Made by a program: the position numbers and the translations under genes. Below are positions 35,201-45,943 of a stretch of DNA of 64,000 bases, in pieces. Under the pieces are notes generated by a model that saw only the letters and a program-made list of their open reading frames with translations, made no database searches and had not been told where the DNA came from. The DNA comes from Imbricaverruca yamaguchii (taxonomy: Eukaryota; Arthropoda; Thecostraca; Neoverrucidae). The DNA is taken from assembly GCA_034440575.1 (NCBI GenBank), contig JAOTOL010001372.1, positions 445,001-509,000 on the forward strand. The letters run 5' to 3'. Each line of letters starts with the position of its first letter. Within the stretch, counting starts at the first letter, position 1.

Positions 35201-36663
35201 ATGATCGTTAGAAAATCTTTCCAAGATAGCTCATAAAAAATTACGTCGAATGGATCTGAAATGATATTGAAAATCGCCGGCTGGCTGCCGGTCCTCACCT
35301 CAACCGGGTACCGACATCAACCGAAAGACGTTCGAATGCAATGGCTTAGCTAAGCGTTGCATGATACAAACATGACAAGCGTTGCATTCCACGCTTAATC
35401 ACACGCTTAAAGTCGTGCGAAATTTATCGAATGGTACAAATATGCACGGACCGAAGCAATATGCAAGAGAAACATCAGTTTTCACTCGAACGTTAAAAGT
35501 GAACAATGTGGTTACCTACTGGAAAGATAATCGGTAAATCAGCAGCACGGCTGCTTTGGTTTTCCGACAATAGATGCAGGTCCCCTGTACGGGTGCAATA
35601 CAGCAGTGAGCGCGTCGTGGGAACAGGCGCTTCCCCAAGATTACCACACCATCGGAACCCAGAACGCAGCGGAGTCCCGAGTATTGAAGCCAGAGTGTCG
35701 CATGACAAAACAACAGCAAAAACCTTTCACCATTTCCATTGGAACTTGTCGAGAGAGTGTGCCCCATCCCTACCTTCGATACACTGACCCGTCCCGGGGT
35801 AAAGATGCAGCGATGCCGCATGCCCCATGCTGTAGTTACCCTTCGGGCCGGTCCCGGATCTCACCAGCTGGCGCATGCTCGTGCGGTATGCCAGGTGGCC
35901 TTATGTGGCCATGAAACGTGTCCAACGGAAAGGATACGCTTCGTGGCCATTCCATTTGGCCTGCACTTCTCCGAGAAGGAGTTCATGTGTTAGACAAAGT
36001 GTATGAACATGTCCTTCAGAGAAACTAGGAAATGGCGTGTGAAGGGGAGGTTGTACCCAGCAGACCCAAATTCTTCATTTTTTGACCAAACTCTTTTATA
36101 CTTTGTAATAATATATTTGACCCCAATGCAATTGCTATGGAACAATCATTTTTTGTAATAAAACTGCCTTAGGCCATGAAAAATCCAGATGGCGCTGTGC
36201 GCTGCGTCCGAAAGCCACCCTCCAGTTTTTGAAGCATACCTGCAAAAGGAATGGGGCATTTACACTCAAAGTTTTGCTAGCTGTTTACAACCACATAAGC
36301 TAGGTCCCAAACCTAAAAAAAGTTACTCTTTATACCAAATAGTCATGTGACAGTCTAATTTCCTGGGAAATCGAGAAAAAGGCTCGTGCGCACAACAGTT
36401 TTGAGCTTAATACCTAGCTGGTCAGTTTAGAAATTAATACAATCTTAAATTAAGAGGTTTAGGACCAAGCAACATCATTTTAGAACACATCTGGAAAGTT
36501 TCAAGACAATCTGACCACAACTTCTTTGAAAAATGTTGAAAATAATCAAGCCACGATGTTCAAAAAAGTGATTCTCTAAAATTAATGTTGAAAATTTACA
36601 CTTCTAGCGTGATCTTATTTGCTAATCTAAGTCAGTTCTTACTTGTTAGAAGCCTCCTGGGTT
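32291..36663. other. non-coding DNA, no supported gene
   Basis: Short frames on both strands (for example 34641-35015 and 35506-35993, CpG-richer) show no recognisable domain. CCAAAACTTGCAGC(T/G)AAAA occurs twice (~32748 and ~32910), a short dispersed duplication. AAGCGTTGCAT recurs near 35354 and 35380. Nothing else. Confidence 0.4.
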
Positions 36664-38450
36664 TTAGTCAGCTTCATCAGCCTTCTTCTGCAGGCTCTTG
36701 TCCTTCCTCCTCTGCTTGGTTTTCTTGCTACTTGCTGCCAGTGACGACAGCACACGACTCCTGTCCCGCCTGATCATTCCTCTGAATGTGTAGTATCCAG
36801 TACCTAGGCACAGTTCATTGAACACTTCTACTTTTCCAGTTTCTCCATCATTATACTGGATCACTGCCTCATTGAGACCAATCTCTAGCCTCTTTCTGGC
36901 CACAAACACCTCATTGGGGCACTTGGTCCAGATGATGTTGTGGAGGGACTCATTTGTGTTTTGAGTCCCTCCATGCAGGCACTTTTGTAGATCTGGGGCT
37001 GCCAGACTCCTGAACACAGGTTTGATCTCATCCATTATGTATGAAGGCAGTGCATTCTTGTTTGCCTTCTCATCTTTTGTGCACCATGTGCCACACATTT
37101 GATGCTCACCTCTGCGGTGGAAGTAGATAGCCCAAACAGCCTTCCTCATTCCGCTTAGGTCACCTTTGTGGTCTCTGATGGCAGCACCATAGTGACCTTG
37201 CACTCTGGCGATGGCACACTTACTGAGCTTCTTTTGTCCACCAATACCTTTCACTTTCTTCCCACCATCTGCTGTGAATTTTTTGTTCTTGCACTCAGAG
37301 ACCTTCTTCATTAGGTGATTGGTCATTCTCCTTTGGATGTGCCCTACGCACTCAAGCTTTTCTATATCCCTTTCTTCGTACACAGGAGGGACTGCTTCAC
37401 TCACTGTCTTGAATGATTTGCTGTCACCATCTCCCAGGAAAGAGGTGTACCTCAGCCCATGTGTCTTTTCAGAGCGTCTGAATATTGCTAGAGCTCCCTT
37501 CGGCTCCATGGAGCCAGCTGATCCATCATGATTGGATGTACAATCAGACTTGTGGCCTGCCATCCATTTCTTGAGCTCCTCACCTGACATTCTGGTTTTG
37601 GCAAGTGCACAAGCCTGTCAGTAGGAAGTGAGCAGTTCCACATGAAGGACTTTGCAGGTCAGATCATTTGCAACACTGACGCATGTCACAACACCATTTA
37701 AAAAAAAAGGAAAACACCCTTTTCTGCCATGCGCCATCAACCGAAACAGCAACATCACAACCATCTTTCTTCAACTCCTCACCTGCTTTTGCCATGGATT
37801 TCTTTGACACATTTCTCAAGGCTGAGTGAATCCTGTCTGTATACTTTTCCCATGCTTGCACACTTACAGTGGGAGGCATGTTCGAGTGAGTGAGCAGAGT
37901 TTCTGCTGCAGTCCTGTTTTTCCCAATGGCCAAAATTCCTTGAGTAAATTTGCTATTAACCTCATAGCCTCCCTTCGGTACCTCTTTTGATGTCCCTAGA
38001 GCTTGTGAGTACCCACACTGGCAATCGTATCTCAGTGTAGACTGGCAGCCTCGCTGAGTCTCGGATACACACTTGAGATTACATTCCTGGCATTCTGGGC
38101 AGCACAGATTTGCAATGAAATCATTGAGCAAGTAAGTCCACATCCATCAAACGAAACCCAGTAATTTTCCTCTCTGCTCCAAATGTGCTCGTCATGACTT
38201 CATTCTGGATTTTTCGTCCAGAAGCAGACGTATCCAAGTCAACTTTTGGTGCGCCACAATCGCCCACAATACCTTCTCCAGCATCCTCTGCTCCTGTCTG
38301 TTGATCCAACCTAGGTTTTTCACCACATGCTGGTTGCCTTGAAACTTCCGTCGTTTTTTGCCCCGATACCTGCCCATTTCTGGCCAAAATAGCAACAATA
38401 TCAAGCACGCAAAACTTCGTCACCCTCAGAATATCGCTAAACAAGCCCAC
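36664..38450 (-). pseudogene. Mutator-like (MULE) transposase, frameshifted
   Basis: Three minus-strand frames join to about 590 residues. The N-terminal frame (38450-38121) ends RLMDVDLL. The middle frame (38143-37664) starts with NDFIANLCCPECQEC, a cysteine-rich block, and contains VAVSVDGAWQKR, the first catalytic Asp block. The C-terminal frame (37590-36664) contains RYTSFLGDGDSKSF (second Asp), EKLECVGHIQRRM, KGIGGQKKLS, NTNESLHNIIWTKCPNEVF and GLNEAVIQYNDG. VSVDG(T/A)WQ-R, DGDSKSF and E-C-VGHIQ(K/R)R are diagnostic of the Mutator-like transposase domain common in invertebrate genomes. Breaks: a frameshift near 38125, a slip at the run of nine A (37700-37708), and TGA at 37618. I found no terminal inverted repeats. 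Confidence 0.85.
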
Positions 38451-38869
38451 AGGATGTAAACAATTCCAGCGTCTCGGCCGTCAGCTGACAACCATGAAAC
38501 GAGCTCTCTGATTGGCCGGCTGCCGCAAGGCCACGCTCTAACAACCAATGAAAATCGGTTTAACAAATGAATCGCCGCACTGAATCGACGTTATTCAGCG
38601 TTAAAAGATCTATCGATTCGTTGTTAAAGTGTGAAAATCCGTCCATAAATATCGATGATATGGGTAAAACTATAAGACCATTGTCCGAAGAAGGAAAACA
38701 TAGGTAGATAAAAACTACTTTTTGGAGATATTATTATACTTCAATGCCAAAAAAGAGCAACACCATTCCGAAAGACCATGCTTCAATTGCCCGAAAACAG
38801 CAAAAAACAAAAAAATTGATGATTTTGCCCAAACTCGATCGTGAAGGGGTACACCCTCCCCTTGAAGGG
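38451..38869. other. MULE upstream region
   Basis: GC-moderate DNA with CCAAT-like words (ATTGGCCGG, CCAATGAAAAT) just beyond the transposase start. These could be promoter elements, but this is weak. Confidence 0.3.
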
Positions 38870-40560
38870 ATGAAATTGCATTGACATAAAGACATACAGA
38901 CATAAAATATTAATGCAACTATGAGCCACAATGGCCCTTCTTGGTTGCACTCTGTACACTGAACCAGTTGCCCACCAAATCTGTCAATCAGCCCTCCCTG
39001 TAATACTGAAAAGCAAGCCCTCTATTCCTATAATAATTGTCTATGCTGCTTTTAAAGACGTTCAATGTTCTGTTACTTACAATGGTTTCTGGCAGCTGGT
39101 TCCAGTGTTTTACTACCCTGTTGGTGAAGAAAGCCTGGCTTAACCTTGTTCTGTTGTGGTTCACTTTAATTTCGAATTGATGGCCTCTAATTGCATCATT
39201 TCTGTTAAATTGAAACATTTCCCCAAGATATCCCCTCTCCTGACCATGTACAAATTTGAAGACCTCGATGAGATCTCCTCTCAGCCTTCTATATCTAAGT
39301 GAAAACATATTCACTTTCTTCAATCTTTCCTCATATGCCAGATTGCTTATGCCATTAACCATTTTTGTAGCCCTCTCTAAAAGCCAACAATCTTTTTCAT
39401 AGCTAGGAGACCAAGCTTGGATGCAGTATTCCAAATGTGGTCTGACATACGCACAGTAAAGCTTCCTGGTGACTTCCTCACTTCTGTATGATACGTTCCT
39501 ATTTATTGCCCCGAGCATTCTCAGTGGCTTCTTCCTGGCTTCCTTGGTCTGTTCTGATGCCCCCAATTTTGTGTTTAGAATAACACCTACATCCTTCTCC
39601 TGTTGAGTCACTGATAGTACTTGGCCACCCATCAAGTATGGAGCTTTCATATGCTGCTTACCTACATGCATGATTTTGCACCTATAAAAATTAATTTACA
39701 TTTGCCATTCTTCGGACCACTTCACAAGTTCGTCTGGGGGACTCCACTAAGAACATTTTGCCAAGATGACTTTGTACCATTTAGCATCACTCTTTGCTGT
39801 CTATGTGAAAGCCACAGCTCTATCCATTTTAAGATGCTACCTGCAATACCATGGGACTGAAGCTGTATCATTAACCGTTTATGAGGTACCTTGTCAAAGG
39901 CCTTACTAAAGTCAAGATATGCTACATCAACCTGGTTTCCCTGATCAAATTGTTCTGTGGCGAAGTTAAAAAAGTCCAAGAGATTTGTGAGACACGATCG
40001 TCCTTTTCTAAACCCATGTTGAGTATCTTGAATCAATCTGTTACCTTCCAGATAACTAACTATTCTATCCTTGATAATTGATTCTGGTACCTTGCAGACT
40101 AGGGTTGTGAGACGTACTGGCCTATAGTTTTCAACTTTCCCTCTTTCTCCTTTCTTGAAAATAGGAATTACATTTGCCCTTTTCCAGTCGGTTGGAATTT
40201 CATTTTGTGAAACTGATCTACAAAATATTATACTAAGTGGAAATGCCAGTTCCTTTTCAGTTTCCCGAAACACCCTAGCATAAATTTAATCAGGTGCTGC
40301 TGCCTTGTTTGGCTTTATTTTCCTGATATGATTGTAAACAACATCACTATCAATGAAATCAACATAATTTATCCGATCACATGTCACTGAACTATGATGT
40401 ACTATGGTGTACTATGGAACTATGGTGTAATACGGTAGGCAGATTGGTCATATTTTCCAATGCAAACACCGATTTAAACTACTTGCTCAGCTCCTCAATC
40501 ATCTCACTATCCTCACCCAATGTAGTCCCGTTTACTTCCAGTGGACCAATTGTGCTAGAA
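38870..40560 (-). mobile_element. CR1-like LINE copy 1 (family L), catalytic box deleted
   Basis: Minus-strand order: IGPLEVNGTTLGEDSEMIEE, then KIKPNKAAAPD, DWKRANVIPIFKKGERGKVEN and YRPVRLTTLV. Next come HGFRKGRSCLTNLLDFFNFA, VDVAYLDFSKAFDKVPHKRL and SSWQNVLSGVPQ. After a ~60-codon deletion the sequence resumes at ELVKWSEEW, then QQEKDVGVILNTKL, YCIQAWSPSYEKDC, RRLRGDLIEVFKFVHG and WNQLPETIVSNRTLN. The deletion removes the (Y/F)xDD box. The 3' end carries degenerate TATGTCT-type 7-8-bp repeats (38882-38915), as CR1 elements end in short tandem repeats. The 5' side is cut by repeat B. Confidence 0.85.
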
Positions 40561-40562
40561 TT

Positions 40563-40720
40563 GTGATCACCGGTGTAGCCACGGTTTCGCAATGGGGGCG
40601 GATGACAAACCAGGGACGCGGAATGTTTGGACGAGATAGACGGATAGCTACCCCCACAAAAATCCTTGCATTTCAACCACTTCTTTTTCAATGTTTGGCT
40701 TTACATTTGCCATTGTTAAA
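40563..40720 (+). repeat. interspersed repeat B, copy 2
   Basis: Same word order as 5315-5480 (GCCACGG, CAATGGGGG, CAAACCAGGGACGCGG, GATAG, CTACC, AAAAATCCTTG, CAACCAC, TTTCAATGT). It abuts the 5' side of the CR1-like copy and may have replaced or truncated it. Confidence 0.6.
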
Positions 40721-41072
40721 AAGGATATGTTGCGGACAACTTGGGTAACTTTGCTGTTTAAGGTGTTAAAAAAGAAATTATTCTTCAGAATACCATGCTT
40801 AGGAAGGTGACTAAGATCATGGTTCCACCTGGTTTCGGTGCAAAAGAAAAAAGGAAATGTTTTTCTTTGGAAATTCCTTTGAAAAATGTTTCGAACTTAA
40901 AATAACTAAAGAAACCTAGCCTAACCTAATCTAGCCTAAAATCTAACCAATTTGTTTGGTTTATGGATGCAAATGCGTGTACCAACTTGCCTTGTTACCA
41001 CTGTAAACACAATAACACGAAAGTTTCCACCAAAAAATAACAAACATTTCCAATTTTTCCTTCAATTGCACC
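40721..41072. other. non-coding DNA with degenerate CCTAA words
   Basis: CCTAGCCTAACCTAATCTAGCC at ~40916 resembles decayed telomere-type repeats on the opposite strand from 41073. Nothing else. Confidence 0.4.
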
Positions 41073-41100
41073 TTAGGTTAGGTTAGGTTAGGTTAGGTTA
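41073..41100 (+). repeat. interstitial (TTAGG)n
   Basis: TTAGG repeated 5.6 times without error. This is the ancestral arthropod telomere unit. Decayed variants (TAGGTGAGG, TTAAGTTAGGTTA) follow near 41188-41216. Confidence 0.85.
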
Positions 41101-41694
41101 TGCTTGGTATCTTTTCAATTTTGAAAATTTTCAGAAAGTAAAATTGCTTGACGTTTTTCTAAATGCATTAAAAAAAATTATCCAAAGGTAGGTGAGGCTA
41201 AGTTAAGTTAGGTTATGTTGCATTTTTATTTGGTATTTTTAGCATTTATTTTTGTGGAATGTTACCTAACTCAAAGCCCCATTTTGCCATTATTTTGCTG
41301 GCAACTTGAAAATACTTCATCAATACTTCATCGACAATACTTCAATACTTCATCGACCTCAATGTTGAGAATCTATTAGATTCTAAGTATATCTCGCTGT
41401 GCAAAACATTTAGGAGATGAAAGCTCACCGTGCATTCTGCTAACATCTGCAAATTTGCAATTCAAATGCTTATTATTGGACATTGATGGCCACAAGTTCG
41501 CACCCATATGCTTGAAAAGAATTATGAGCAGATCTAGTTTAACATCTAATAACTAATCTAGTCGTCAATATTACAAGGTCGCCACAATATTGCCAAATGT
41601 AAAGTATGGAGCGAGATGTCTGACACTAGTGTCATCTATGAAGAAAGCATGACCTATGCAAACGCTTCAATTAAAAGTTAATTTTCCCTTACAG
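41101..41694. other. non-coding DNA, nothing recognised
   Basis: Short CTTCATCGA/ATACTTCA repeats near 41318-41360. No gene. Confidence 0.4.
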
Positions 41695-42064
41695 GGGTTT
41701 TTGGAAAAAATTTTTTTTTTCTTTTTCCCCTCCCAATTTTTAACAAAACCACTAATTTAAATTTTTTTTTTTTTTTTTTTTAAAAAACAACCCCAAAAAT
41801 TTTAAAAAAACAAAAAACAAAAAATTTAAAACTCCCCCCCCCCCCCCCCCACCCCCCCCCCCACAAATACCTTGTTGGGGTGGCCCCCCCCCCCCCCCCC
41901 ACAAACGGTAAATTTGGAGACACAACAACCAAAAAATATCTATATAAAAAAAATAACCAAAAAAAAAAGGTAAAAAATAAAAAAAAAAAAATTATTTTTT
42001 TTTTTAAATGGGGGGGGGGGTGGGGGTTTTTTTTATTTTTAAAACCCCCAACCCCCCCTATTTC

Positions 42065-42104
<40 letters not shown>

Positions 42105-42270
42105 GTTTATCCAAATTCAACTTACAAAAACTTTAAAATATTAAAAAAATATAAATTTTAAAATTATTAAAAAAATAAAAAAACAAAAAAAAAAAAAAAA
42201 AAAATTTTTTTTTTTTTTTTTTTTTTTTGGGGAAAAAAAAAAAAAAAAAAAAAAAAACCCCAAAAAATCC
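41695..42270. other. homopolymer-run block, probable sequencing or assembly artefact
   Basis: For ~575 bp the sequence consists almost only of runs of one base (A, T, C or G, often 8-40 nt). Runs of all four bases are interleaved, including a poly-T of ~43 nt at 42069-42103 and poly-C/poly-G runs. No natural satellite has this texture, and it begins and ends abruptly. It looks like low-quality read sequence carried into the assembly. Frames here must be ignored. Confidence 0.75.
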
Positions 42271-43184
42271 TTCGGGACTTCGCTTTAAAACTTGGCCTGT
42301 TCTCCCCTGATAACTTAGTGTACATTGTGTAAAGAATAAAGGTTCATGTCACGGAGCTAGGGCAGGTCAATGCCAGTTCGCGTCATTGTCTCAATGTGAT
42401 TTGATGTTATCGTTGTTGTGATTACTCTTGTCATCTCATCACTGCAACAGAGAAAGGAAAATGGCGACAATTTCTTCTTCCTTCCAGAGATTAGCATTAG
42501 TCTTATGGTGTTTATTGGAAAGCAAGCCTCCACCTCTTTGCAACTCCTAGAAGTCCCAAGTCACTGATGCACTTCTGCTCCGTTCAACTGTGATCCAGCA
42601 CGAGACATCCGATGACCACCTGAAAAGCACCAGGGCGAACCTGCTCCTGATGAACGACTTCGTGAGGACAATTATACCACTGATGCCAATTATAACAATT
42701 ATACCAAATTTACCATTTATACTAATTATGCCAACATATAAAGACTAGGCTAACATCACCAACGTTCATAATGCTAGCTTAGCATTTATATGCCACCTTG
42801 TCAGTCTCCTCTTGACTGGTTCCCTAAGATCCTATAATCTTGATCCGTAAGATTAGGACGCCTGCCATGTTTCTGCGCCCATGAGAGACGCCCGGTTTAG
42901 CTATACACGGCTGACCCGAAAAGCTCAAAACAGAACCGTTTGGACGACAACGACGCATAAAATGTCTACAAATTTCCCCGGTGTTGAGACAGTCTGACAT
43001 GTTAACGGACCGACGGACTTTATGTGCAAGACGGGCCTCCTCATCCTGTTTTTCTCGCTCCGGTTATTCCTCAGCGAAGGTCAGCATAAGGTCATAGTGA
43101 CACGTGTTCCAGTTACCCCTCGGTAACAGTATATGACGGGACCAAGACGCACCGGGAGGGGAGGTGGAAATGGTGTGAACAGGC
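42271..43184. other. non-coding DNA, nothing recognised
   Basis: A short degenerate CCAATTATA-type repeat near 42672-42735 is the only structure. Confidence 0.4.
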
Positions 43185-43560
43185 GAGAGACAGGTACTAA
43201 GCACGCGGCGTGAGACAGGCCACTTAGCACGCGACATGAGACAGGCCACTTAGCACACGGCGTGAGACAGGCCACTTAGCACGCGGCTGGAGACATGTCA
43301 CTTAGCACGTGGCGTGAGACAGGCCACTTAGCACACAGCGTGAGACAGGCCACTTATCACGCGGCGTGAAACAGACCACTTAGCACGCGACGGGAGAAAG
43401 GCCACTTAGCACACAGCGTGAGACAGGCCACTTAGCACGCGGCGGGAGAAAGGCCACTTAACACACGGCGGGAGACACACCACTTAGTATGCGGCGTGAG
43501 ACACACCACTTAGCATGCGGCGTGAGACATGTCACTTAGCATACGGCGGGAAAAAGGCCA
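43185..43560. repeat. 26-bp minisatellite
   Basis: About 14 tandem units of GAGACAGGCCACTTAGCACG + CGGCGT, period 26 bp, 80-95% identical by eye. Confidence 0.92.
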
Positions 43561-44159
43561 CAAAAAAACGCAACTGCAAAAATCTGAACGCCATTAGATT
43601 GCGTGTGGATAATTAGATGGCTTACGTGACGCATTCTACATCAAAGCTGCAGTTGCAGACAATGGCTGCCCGCGTACACGTATGAAAAAAGTGATAATTG
43701 GCGCACCATATTGGAGGTATTGGAGAGAGGAAGGGCACCCGTTCAAGCACGCCGATGCTTTCTGGTGGATTCTGAGCAGCAACTACATTGCCAGTCATAA
43801 TATAAGCCATTGAATGATGCAAAATCTACAATTGCACATGTCAACAGGCACACGCCGTACAAAAAACCCATATGATTAAGTTCGCGGTGAGCATGTGAGG
43901 TAAGTGGGTGCTGAGTGAACTCCATATCATAAGTCATAATCTGAGATGTAATGCTTCTATCAGTGCAGATAATGGGAAATCCAACACCTCTGACATACTA
44001 TTTGTGCTTCATTAATTTTTTGCAGCAATCTTTCTTTAGTATTTCGAAAACAAAATCCGTAGCCCAAAGAAAGAGGCCATGCTTCACCGTTTTGACTTTT
44101 CCATAGGCGACGCTTCACCGTTTTGTCTTTTCCATTGGAGACGCTTCACAACATCGACT
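43561..44159. other. non-coding DNA; two-copy 31-bp repeat at its end
   Basis: GCTTCACCGTTTTG(A/T)CTTTTCCAT-GG-GAC occurs twice (~44089-44150) directly before the 30-bp minisatellite. Otherwise nothing. Confidence 0.5.
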
Positions 44160-45335
44160 TGCATACGGGACATTCAGTGACACAGTGACAGCATGCGGGA
44201 CATACAGTGACATAGTGACAGCATACGGGACATACAGTGACACAGTGGCAGCATGCGGGAAATACAGTGACATAGTGACGGCATGCGGGGCATACAGTGA
44301 CATAGTGACAGCATACGGGACATACAGTGACAAAGTGACGGCATTCGGGACATACAGTGACATAGTGGCAGCATACGGGACATACAGTGACATAGTGACG
44401 GCATGCGGGGCATACAGTGACATAGTGACAGCATACGGGACATACAGTGACATAGTGACGGCATGCGGGACATACAGTGACATAGTGGCAGCATACGGGA
44501 CATACAGTGACATAGTGACAGCATACGGGGCATACAGTGACATAGTGACAGCATACGGGACATTCAGTGCCATAGTGACAGCACGCGGGACATACAGTGA
44601 CACAGTGACAGCATGCGGGACATACAGTGACATAGTGACAGCATACGGGACATACAGTGACACAGTGGCAGCATGCGGGACATACAGTGACATAGTGACG
44701 GCATGCGGGGAATACAGTGACATAGTGGCAGCATACGGGACATACAGTGACAAAGTGACGGCATTCGGGACATACAGTGACATAGTGGCAGCATACGGGA
44801 CATACAGTGACATAGTGACAGCATACGGGGCATACAGTGACATAGAGACAGCATACGGGACATACAGTGACATAGTGACGGCATGCGGGACATACAGTGA
44901 CATAGTGACAGCATACGGGACATACAGTGACATAGTGACAGCATACGGGACATACAGTGACATAGTGACAGCATACGGGACATACAGTGACATAGTGACA
45001 GCATACGGGGCATACAGTGACATAGTGACAGCATACGGGACATACAGTGACATAGTGACAGCATGCGGGACATACAGTATAGTGACGGTATACGGGACAT
45101 ACAGCATGGTGATGGTATATGGGACATACAGCATAGTGACGGTATACGGGACATACAACATAGTGACGGTATACGAGACATACAGCACAGTGATGGTATA
45201 CGGGACATTCAGTGTAGTGACGATATATGGGACATACATCATAGTGACGGTATGCGGGACAGACAGCATAGTGACGGTATACGAGACATACAGCATAGTG
45301 ACGGTATACGGGACATTCAGTGTAGTAACTAGGCC
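44160..45335. repeat. 30-bp then 27-bp minisatellite
   Basis: From 44160 to ~45065 there are about 30 units of exactly 30 bp (GCATACGGGACATACAGTGA + CATAGTGACA). From ~45066 the unit shortens to 27 bp (GTGACGGTATACGGGACATA + CAGCATA). Both periods are multiples of three, so several frames on both strands stay open for up to 429 residues. I find no start context, signal or domain, so I treat them as read-through. Confidence 0.92.
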
Positions 45336-45943
45336 GAAAATCTGAAGATCAAAATCAGATGACATGAGTGGTACTATCTGATTCCAGGGGTATATATAAG
45401 CCACTTTGGCTATAAAAATGCTTCATTGGTTTAAATAAAGTGCCCGCTATGAATAAATCAAATTTGACGATCAGTTGGGAACACATGGGGCAGAAGGCCA
45501 GGAATGGCGTACGTCAAAATGGCTTTACATAGAAATGTATTCTGACCATATAACGCATATGTTTCTACTGATTGCGGAACCATTTCCTAAGGCAGGTATC
45601 TAAGGCATCTGAAATATCTGTGTTCAAGAAACATCAGTTTACTTAACGATAACGTTAAAATAATTTAATTTGGCGCGTGTGTGACATCGGCTGTAAATTG
45701 TCGGAAGCAAACAAACGCCGTACATTTGGCGAGAGGCAGATTTTACGGCTCTCGGGCGGTGCTTTGCCGCGTGTTGTCAGTTATTTTCCTTTTTTTAAGT
45801 TATTCACTTTTTCTATGGAACGTTTCAGAACTTTGGAGCAGAACGTACGCTGTAGAAGGGCTTCAGGCTGCAGGATTGTGACAACCGGTGCGACCATATC
45901 TTCTACCACATCTGGCTGAAGAATCAGAGACTGCAGGAAGCTC
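45336..45943. other. region upstream of transposase-like pseudogene
   Basis: Short frames (45677-45919) immediately precede the pseudogene. In the +1 frame LKNQRLQEAHDQHTKDKG runs up to its start, so the true N-terminus may lie upstream in a shifted frame. Unproven. Confidence 0.35.

Noticed and set aside
34186..35993. Cluster of 80-140-residue frames as a host gene
   Set aside because: Frames overlap on both strands without any motif or consistent codon pattern.
37319..37531. Plus-strand ORF inside the Mutator-like gene
   Set aside because: Antisense shadow of the transposase frame.
41780..42161. Lys/Phe/Pro-rich frames with apparent membrane segments
   Set aside because: They lie in the homopolymer block that looks like an artefact.
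43185..43560. CRISPR-like array of 26-bp repeats
   Set aside because: Head-to-tail units with no spacers; an ordinary minisatellite.
44115..45404. 429- and 386-residue repeat proteins on opposite strands
   Set aside because: Both arise from the 30/27-bp minisatellite, whose period is a multiple of three. No start context, signal or domain is present.
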